A DNA stretch of 64,000 nucleotides. Source: Nelumbo lutea (Eukaryota; Streptophyta; Magnoliopsida; Proteales; Nelumbonaceae). The position numbers and the translations under genes were made by a program. The stretch spans positions 55,950,422-56,014,421 of the forward strand of contig JAKGHH010000004.1 of assembly GCA_022828595.1 (NCBI GenBank), read 5' to 3'. Below the pieces are notes generated by a model. That model did no database searches. It saw nothing but the letters and a program-made list of their open reading frames with translations, and was not told where the DNA came from. Of this stretch, positions 59,701 to 64,000 are shown in pieces (position 1 is the stretch's first letter; each line of letters begins with the position of its first letter).

Positions 59701-62700
59701 AACATTGCACTGAACCACCCTCTACTATATATGGTACCATCTAACCCAATTGATAATGGAACTACTAGCACCAAATGCTAACACAAGGAAGATCAATACT
59801 TCAAACATATTTTGGATCTTTTCTTCCCAAATGTACTAGCAAACTGTGGAAGGGACCTTTTGCCAAATAGTAACAGCCCAATCACCTACGGAGATGGAAG
59901 GATGGGCTTGGATTATACCATCAATCAAAACCATAGTAGAGTCTTCATAGGCATTTTTTATCAGCAAGAAAGAATTTATTTTATTAATAAATAAAAGAGA
60001 CTAGATAAACAATAGTAGAGTCTTATTGGGCATTTAAAAGTTCAGAGGAAAATTTTCCACAATGGTGTCGAGAAAGAGCAAAATAGGAATAAACACTGTA
60101 GCAATTTTGTAACCTCTACAAATAAACCGCATAGCTTAGGATGTGAAAACTTATGCCGTTCCCCAAACACCTCATCTAGGAAAATGCACATAAATGCCTC
60201 AATTGTGTGGGAGGGGAGTACCTTCGCCAAATGGAACCAACCTCAATGATACCTATCAAACTTCTAGCTGGAGTCAAATAAAAAGACTTGTGGAGGATAT
60301 ACCATCAAGTTACTCTTGCCTACATATTTCACCCCCTTTGCTCAAGCAACATTGGAGAAGATTCCATCTTTGAAGAGAAAAAGGCAATTGAAAACTACCC
60401 AAGTCAATAACATTACAAACATATATATCAACTGTAATGGAAAAATAGATTATTCTAGGATAAAGTCAGAGAATTTTTCTATACCACTCCAGTTATATCA
60501 TTCCATTGATCCCCCTATATATAGTGTCTACCCACTCCTCTAGCTAAGTTATCAGCAAGAGTTTGCAGATCTTGGAATTTATTTGAATGAGCTGTTCATT
60601 ATAGATGCCAGAGATTTCTCCTCTCTAAAAAAGTGTAATTACCATCACTGACTGTCTCAGAACAAAACCATATAGTCATTACCAACTGGGTTTTCTCTTC
60701 ATCAAGCAAAGATGATTTAAAATGGTACTTTTCCCATGGTAATGTACTTACTTGATAGTGAAATCAAATGTTATTATAAAAGGGAGAATGTAAATCACCC
60801 CTTTTGTTGCTCCAAAAGTTCTTTTAAGTTAAAATGCTTACAACTTATCATGTCACCCATCTCTGTGTGTTGCACACCCATTGGAGTCTCTATCGTTTTT
60901 CTTGAAAGAGTAAAGTATGATATTATATTAATGATTTCCCAGATGGTGGATTCATCCAAGAGTTTAAAGAAGGTGATGGCGGGGAACAGATCTCTTTACT
61001 ACAATTCGCTGATGACACCATCTTTTTCTGTGATTCTTCAGCTGAAAGATTGATTTACCCGGGTTATATTCTAAGGTAGTTCAAAGCTGTTTCAGGCCTC
61101 AAAATTTATCTCTCTAACAGTGAAAAGTGTAAAGTAATGTTGACAGAGGAAGGGCATTCAGATCTCCAGTTGGCTAACATCATGGGCTGCAATGTTGGGA
61201 AATTGCACACCACTTATCTTGGCTTCCGTGTGGTTTAAAAAGTAACTCTATGAGAATCAGGGATTCAATTATTGAAATATTTGACAGGAAATTGACCATG
61301 GGGAAGTCAAAATATTTGTCAAAATGGGGTAAACTAACACTGATATGGAGTGTTTTGTTGTCACTCCCCTTTCTTTTGATAATTTAATGATAAGTTCATT
61401 AATCAAAATAAACTTTTACAAGCATCTCTTGGAGAGGTGCGAGGTGTAACCTCCCCCCTTTAATAATGATCACAGGTTCTAAAAAACTAAAGATTACAAA
61501 GCAGCCCAATATATTAGCTCCTGAGAAATCCCATGTTTAGCAAGAAAAATGGCCATTCCATTTGTCGACCCACCCACCCATTGGATTCTAATTTTCATGT
61601 ACCTTGTTTTAACCATATAGCTTTTTTATGATATCCCTGTAACTCCAAATGAAAGAATCTGAACCCGACAGCCATCCCACAACCACCTTTGAATCTCCTT
61701 CAATTAGTAAATTCTCCACCCCAATTTGGTTGATAATCTAGGTCCCTTGTACTGCAGCTAGGAACTAATCCCTTGTAGAGAATGATATGATATTGCTGTC
61801 CTCATTTCTCAGAACCCATCCTAGACCCAACAGTCCTGGATTATCCTAACTATTTCCATCAAAATTCAGTTTAATAAACCCTTCCGGAGATGGTGTCCAG
61901 ACTGCTAAAGTACTGCTTTTCTTTAGAGAATATTAACTACTGCTAACAAACTCCTCCAAATGTCATCAAAGGAAATAGGAATTAAAATTAAGGGTTTTCA
62001 GCCAATGAATTTCCCTTGTTAAGATACACTCTTTCACCTATGAGTGACTTCTCTCCTTTCCTTGGAAAATTCCAGCATTCCTTTCTTCCTAAAGATGGCC
62101 CACAAAGTAGCCACTCTGATACATCTCCACACAACTCTCCCTCTTTTTGTGGGTCAAACAATGGTAGACAGATTAAACAACATATTTACTTCTATTGGCA
62201 AGTTCCACAAACAAAAATTCAATTCCACATGGCTGCAGCAAAACAGAAAGATATCAGTTTAGGTATAAACACACCACAAGGCCTTTTCTTTTTGTAGGTT
62301 GTCCAAAGTAATAATCTTACCATAGTAATCTTCCCAACAAAAACATAGCAATTTTGGGGAGAATATGCCTAGTCCAAACATTTTGGTACAAGGGCCCAAA
62401 CCCTTCTATTTGGCTTCAAAGAATCCAAATAGACGTTACCAAGGGAAAGTAAATACACAAGCAAGCTCATCATCCCACAACCCTCTACAAAAACCCAAGT
62501 CCGAATTTAAAGACAAAGGAAGAATTGGGGAGGAGAGAAATTTAGAGACAGCCTCTTTTTTATAGAGGAAAATAAAGGAAAAGAAGGAAAGAGGTCTTTG
62601 AGAGGTAAATTGCCCACCTAAGTGTCTACCCAAAAATGAACTAAGTTTCTAGAGCAAGCATCATACCAAGACAAATCTATAAAGAAATTTTGTAATGCAA

Positions 62701-62866
62701 CATATGTGAGCAAATGAACAAGAAAACAGATAAAATTGTAATCTATTATGTATATAGCACGAGAGACTGACCACAAATGGCCATGTCAGGACATTCTCCC
62801 CTGTTATTGTCTCCACACAAGGCTCTTCAAAAGCACACTGCTTTGCTAATGGCAACATAGCAGACA
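44723..62866 (-). CDS. PRMT6: Protein arginine methyltransferase PRMT6, C-terminal five exons
   Basis: Transfers methyl groups from S-adenosylmethionine to protein arginines (histones and RNA-binding proteins in this family). The window holds the last five coding exons: join 62866-62772, 58136-58052, 47841-47636, 44973-44855, 44765-44723 (548 nt, about 182 codons). All introns are GT-AG and the phases agree, giving an uninterrupted frame from SAMLPLAKQCAFEEP to KESVMR and stop. This is the C-terminal part of the family's ~400 aa: the end of the double-E half, dimerisation arm and beta-barrel, with the diagnostic THW loop intact (47642-47650). The SAM-binding motifs lie in exons beyond 64000. 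Introns are 4635, 10210, 2662 and 89 nt; the first three hold transposons. The product is likely functional, judged from intact exons only. Confidence 0.93.
44855..44973 (-). CDS. PRMT6: PRMT6 penultimate exon
   Basis: 119 nt coding TLIYFYDPIEVKQDQVIEGS and ITLSQSKENPRFLNIHLEY plus two bases. These are beta-barrel strands. Acceptor TTTTGCAG, donor ATGC|GTAAGC. Confidence 0.95.
44974..47635 (-). other. PRMT6: PRMT6 intron, 2.7 kb
   Basis: Contains the MITE at 45070-45429. The remainder is AT-rich with no gene. A CTTAGGCACCCACCTAAGCAA stretch near 46088 resembles the terminal motifs of the MITE at 57205. The segment near 47040-47130 shares GACATTATAAAT-type words with the tandem repeat at 29200-34600. 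Confidence 0.6.
45070..45429. mobile_element. MITE, Harbinger-like
   Basis: 360 bp with ~27-bp imperfect terminal inverted repeats: left GGCTTCATTTGTTTGTGATG, right (complement) GGGTGCGTTTGTTTCCAATG, both continuing CAAACAC. Candidate 3-bp duplication TTA (45067-45069) against TCA (45430-45432). No coding capacity. Confidence 0.65.
47636..47841 (-). CDS. PRMT6: PRMT6 exon with THW loop
   Basis: 206 nt coding (A)PFHGFAFWFDVEFSGPA, then a Ser-rich, basic variable linker (SSDTYSPGSSQRKKRSKSD) and LVLSTAPEDPPTHWQQ. THW contacts the substrate arginine pocket in this family. Acceptor TTTGCAG, donor CAACAG|GTACAC. The linker could act as a nuclear-targeting basic patch. Confidence 0.95.
48484..48773 (+). 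mobile_element. Copia LTR (intron copy), start uncertain
   Basis: The 3' end ...CATTAACA is fixed by the primer binding site that follows. The start is set at a TG near 48484-48490 by composition only. CAATAAATAAATTG near 48631 is a possible TATA or poly(A) region, followed by a CT-rich R/U5. Confidence 0.6.
48774..48785 (+). other. Primer binding site (intron Copia)
   Basis: TGGTATCAGAGC immediately after the LTR end. Confidence 0.88.
49300..49517 (+). pseudogene. gag: Copia gag remnant (intron copy)
   Basis: ATGGCAACAACAGGAGAG at 49300 opens a gag-like start (MATTGESSDNKSS, then DHPLHGLIM), soon interrupted by TGA. Only about 200 bp survive before the hAT insertion; the bulk of gag is deleted. 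Confidence 0.5.
49518..50367. mobile_element. hAT-like element of the TAGTGTTTTAAAA family
   Basis: 850 bp inserted in the Copia element. Left end TAGTGATTTAAAAGGC, right end GCGCTTTTAAAACACTA, forming inverted termini followed by AGGCGC-rich arms. The flanking 8 bp are only 5/8 alike (CTCACAAC, ATCACTAT), so the duplication has decayed. Inside, about 48 bp at 49710-49757 recurs inverted at about 49880-49928 (CAAGCCCAAACAAGTCCATG). No transposase. Confidence 0.7.
50400..50930 (+). pseudogene. Copia protease and pre-integrase remnant (intron copy)
   Basis: Protease core IIDSRAFDHMSG (normally IDSGATDHM; the active-site Gly is Arg), followed by LYVPKFPFNLISISRLTKS and, after stops, HWHCKFIHPSPKSLKLLLL with CESCQYKKH, the zinc-like pre-integrase block. 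All in plus orientation. Confidence 0.85.
51530..52866 (+). pseudogene. Copia RT and RNase H remnant (intron copy)
   Basis: RT pieces over several frames; the catalytic box YVDDIIITSSD is intact (YVDD at 52078-52089), followed by FQTKDLGKLKYFL. RNase H pieces follow: GYIDVDWASS, then ELVWLKNILQE, HENKTVVHISSNPVFHERTK. At least ten stops. No product expected. Confidence 0.9.
52880..55175 (+). mobile_element. RTE-type LINE, 5'-truncated and decayed
   Basis: Reverse-transcriptase ORF remnants in order: KETWWWNEKVQ (about 53100), GIAIEVWKAMGK (about 53880), the NQFGF-type block with STMETIFLLR (about 54130-54190), FADD-region debris, then RLRWFGHVHRRSPTTPVR (about 54915-54970), ARRAQGRPNQTSVE and the WIGETGFM-type C-terminus. 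It ends in a (GAT)n run at 55148-55170, the short tandem tail typical of plant RTE LINEs. The endonuclease half is missing. A MITE (53443-53777) interrupts it. Confidence 0.8.
53443..53777. mobile_element. MITE in the RTE LINE
   Basis: 335 bp, flanked by AACAATAC (53435-53442) and AATAATAC (53778-53785), an 8-bp duplication with one mismatch. Ends TAGTGTTAAAAAC and GTTCGAAAACCTCAA are only weakly inverted. The interior has ACCGTT/AACGGT and GGTCAACGGGTC words. LINE coding resumes on the far side, which supports a real insertion. Confidence 0.5.
55176..55428. mobile_element. Fragment of the TAGTGTTTTAAAA hAT family (right end)
   Basis: Matches the right third of 49518-50367, including GGCATTTGTTC/TTTTTTAGCATTTTTTGCACC and the end CTTGTGCTTTTAAAATACC. 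The left part is missing; the fragment starts at the LINE tail. Confidence 0.6.
55755..56213 (+). pseudogene. L1 LINE RNase H fragment
   Basis: Plant L1 LINEs carry a C-terminal RNase H. The sequence reads PPPEGYLKQNFDGSSQGNPS and LFGIGGTLRN, then IEGDAKVV and finally MADCLSKQRENRDQFCWTQL before TAA at about 56213, in broken frames. Confidence 0.8.
57205..57895. mobile_element. hAT-type MITE with perfect ATCACAAA duplication
   Basis: 691 bp. Termini CATTGTTGTCAA and TTGACAACTATG are inverted (11 of 12). Perfect 8-bp duplication ATCACAAA at 57197-57204 and 57896-57903. Subterminal GCCTAGTCACC / GGGCGCCTAGTTGCC motifs, AT-rich centre. No transposase. Confidence 0.88.
58052..58136 (-). CDS. PRMT6: PRMT6 exon (fourth from the end)
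   Basis: 85 nt coding VKHVDCYTVTIQELESITTR and YRFTSMMQ plus one base. Acceptor AATAG, donor CAAG|GTAAAA. The WPFV/VKHVD junction restores the family's conserved WPxVVKHVDC. Confidence 0.93.
59300..59707. mobile_element. hAT-type MITE with perfect CACTGAAC duplication
   Basis: 408 bp. Termini TAGTGTTTTAAAA and TTTTAAAACATTG are inverted, followed by GGAGGCG / CGCCTCC subterminal repeats. Perfect 8-bp duplication CACTGAAC at 59292-59299 and 59708-59715. C-rich tract at 59370-59391. Same terminal motif as 49518 and 63778. Confidence 0.9.
60700..61365 (+). pseudogene. L1 LINE reverse transcriptase fragment
   Basis: Pieces of a plant L1 RT: the clearest block is QFADDTIFFCDSSAE, with FADD at 61005-61016, then VSGLKIYLSNSEKCKVML and TTYLGF. 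Stops and frameshifts throughout. Confidence 0.85.
61440..61890 (-). pseudogene. L1 LINE RNase H fragment, opposite strand
   Basis: On the minus strand: LNFDGNS, DNPGLLGLGWVLRNE, then NQIGVENLLIEGDSKVVVGW, and IQWVGGSTNGMAIFLAKHG near 61545, ending at about 61440. This is the C-terminal RNase H of an L1 element, with at least two stops. It faces the plus-strand RT fragment, so two separate insertions (or an inversion) meet near 61370-61440. Confidence 0.8.
62772..62866 (-). CDS. PRMT6: PRMT6 exon (fifth from the end)
   Basis: 95 nt coding (..M)SAMLPLAKQCAFEEPC through NVLTWPFV. Acceptor GCTGCAG, donor GTG|GTCAGT. It begins two bases into a codon, so the preceding exon (outside the window) must end with one base, probably the A of Met. 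Confidence 0.93.
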
Positions 62867-63777
62867 CTGCAGCCAATAACAGAAACAAACTGTTACAAAA
62901 AAAGGGAGGGAAATGGATGACCAGAAAAAATTATTATAACAATTAAGTTAGACCCAATATATTCTTATATGCAGATGGGCACTTTGGTCCAATAAATACA
63001 CCTGTCAGGCCAAGAAATAACCATATCAAAGAATTCAAACCACCAAGTCCATTTTCAATGTGTGAACACAACAGTATCATCTGATCAGGTTAAACTTCAA
63101 GCTGGAATAGATCCCATAGAGCAAGTAAATTAGATGGTTGACTGGTTGAGATTCATTCCATGTCCACCAGCATACAAATAGATATAAAATCTCAATACAA
63201 TGCAAGATCTATAATTAGCAATCAAGTGTGAAGATCCTAGTTTCTAGAGAGGAGGTAATTATATGATTCTCATTTTTTGGATAGTATTAAAAGAAAAAAA
63301 ATTAGGATAGAATACTAAATAAAAAATGTTAGAGGAGAAAAGTATATTACAAGCTTTGCAACCCAAGCAAAAACAAAGCGCAAATAACAATTTGCAAGTA
63401 TGCACGAGTCCCACCATAATCGCAAAAATATGCACTTCCAAAAACAGAAAGCCTGCTATCCACATTAAAACCTCTCCATTCACCATAAGACCCCCCATAC
63501 ACCTCATAAGCCCACACAATTCAAGTGCAACCATTGACCCTTACTGCCACCCAACCCCTCTATTACTTGCCGCAACAGCCCCTTCCATATTCTCTAGTTC
63601 TTCTGGTAGACCTTCTCCTAGGTAAGTCCACCAGCACCACCACCTAATAAGACCTTTTATTGTTTCTATCCCTTACTCTAACCACACCTAGTTCCATCAC
63701 CTCACTATCACTATGTGCACAAGCCTCGCTGAGCATCCTCAATTAAATGTCATTGTCCTCAAGGCCAATAGAAGGGC
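62867..63777 (-). other. PRMT6: PRMT6 intron, incomplete at window edge
   Basis: Upstream of the first visible exon. No further PRMT6 exon (SAM-binding or double-E region) could be found up to 64000, so this intron is longer than 1.1 kb. Confidence 0.7.
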
Positions 63778-64000
63778 CAGTGATTTAAAAAGCACGCCAA
63801 GGCCCCAGGTGCAGCTGGTCACTGGTGTGCCTTGCACTTCAGCCCAGGAGTGCACCTTTTAAACATTTGTGCATTTTTCTGTTTTTTATGCCTAGCAAAT
63901 GGACAAGGGAATCCATGCCCAAACCCTCAACCAATCCCCTCGAGGCAAGCCCAAACAAGTCCATATTAGGGTCTTAAATTCTTAATACATGCCCCCTACA
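63778..64000. mobile_element. hAT-like element, left end (cut by window edge)
   Basis: Starts CAGTGATTTAAAAAGCACGCC and matches 49518 onwards, including the CAAGCCCAAACAAGTCCAT block near 63946. The right end is beyond the window. Confidence 0.7.

Larger units (their letters stand above)
58137..62771 (-). other. PRMT6: PRMT6 intron, 4.6 kb
   Basis: Separates the exons encoding WPFV and VKHVD. It contains the hAT MITE at 59300, a plus-strand L1 RT fragment and a minus-strand L1 RNase H fragment. 58140-59290 and 61890-62770 hold no recognisable element. Confidence 0.85.

Overview
This is a 64 kb piece of a flowering-plant nuclear chromosome, most likely a eudicot. The evidence is GT-AG introns, plant-type Copia and Gypsy LTR retrotransposons primed by initiator-Met tRNA, plant L1 and RTE LINEs, hAT and Tourist-like MITEs, and two genes with clear plant orthologues. 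Gene density is very low. Nearly all recognisable sequence outside the two genes is mobile-element debris set in AT-rich spacer.

Layout. 1-7306: degraded LTR-retrotransposon sequence, with a minus-strand Copia remnant (1422-4343) and a Gypsy-like LTR (6466-7306). 7307-9637: unassigned sequence, a GAGCTCGG-rich repeat and an LTR fragment. 9638-15040: one recognisable but dead Ty3/Gypsy element (gag-PR-RT-RH-IN order, many lesions). 15041-17182: AT-rich spacer. 17188-27759: a composite Copia element with an intact 5-bp target-site duplication (ATAAA); it contains a nested solo LTR with its own duplication (GGCGC) and a scrambled LTR-RT segment. 28615-29045: a hAT MITE. 29200-34600: a decayed tandem repeat with a ~210-280 bp unit, split by a minus-strand solo LTR (31972-33906, duplication TTTTA). 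36862-37306: a foldback MITE.

The gene-bearing part is on the minus strand. 38442-39893 is an intact single-exon aspartic protease of the ASPG2 / nepenthesin type. Starting about 4.8 kb upstream of it, 44723-62866 holds the last five coding exons of a PRMT6-type protein arginine methyltransferase; the earlier exons lie beyond position 64000. All five exons join in frame with consensus splice sites. Two of the introns are very large (10.2 and 4.6 kb) and are packed with a Copia element, an RTE LINE, L1 fragments and several hAT MITEs. From memory, the Arabidopsis orthologues of these two genes (At3g20015 and At3g20020) are also neighbours, so the window probably preserves an old gene pair.

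The two genes show no obvious functional link: one is a secreted protease and the other a nuclear or cytoplasmic methyltransferase. I found no tRNA, rRNA, CRISPR or prokaryotic features. The most unusual structure is the dense palindrome cluster and multiplied TATA modules in the U3 of the Copia LTR family. Together with the nesting order, these are the best leads for follow-up.
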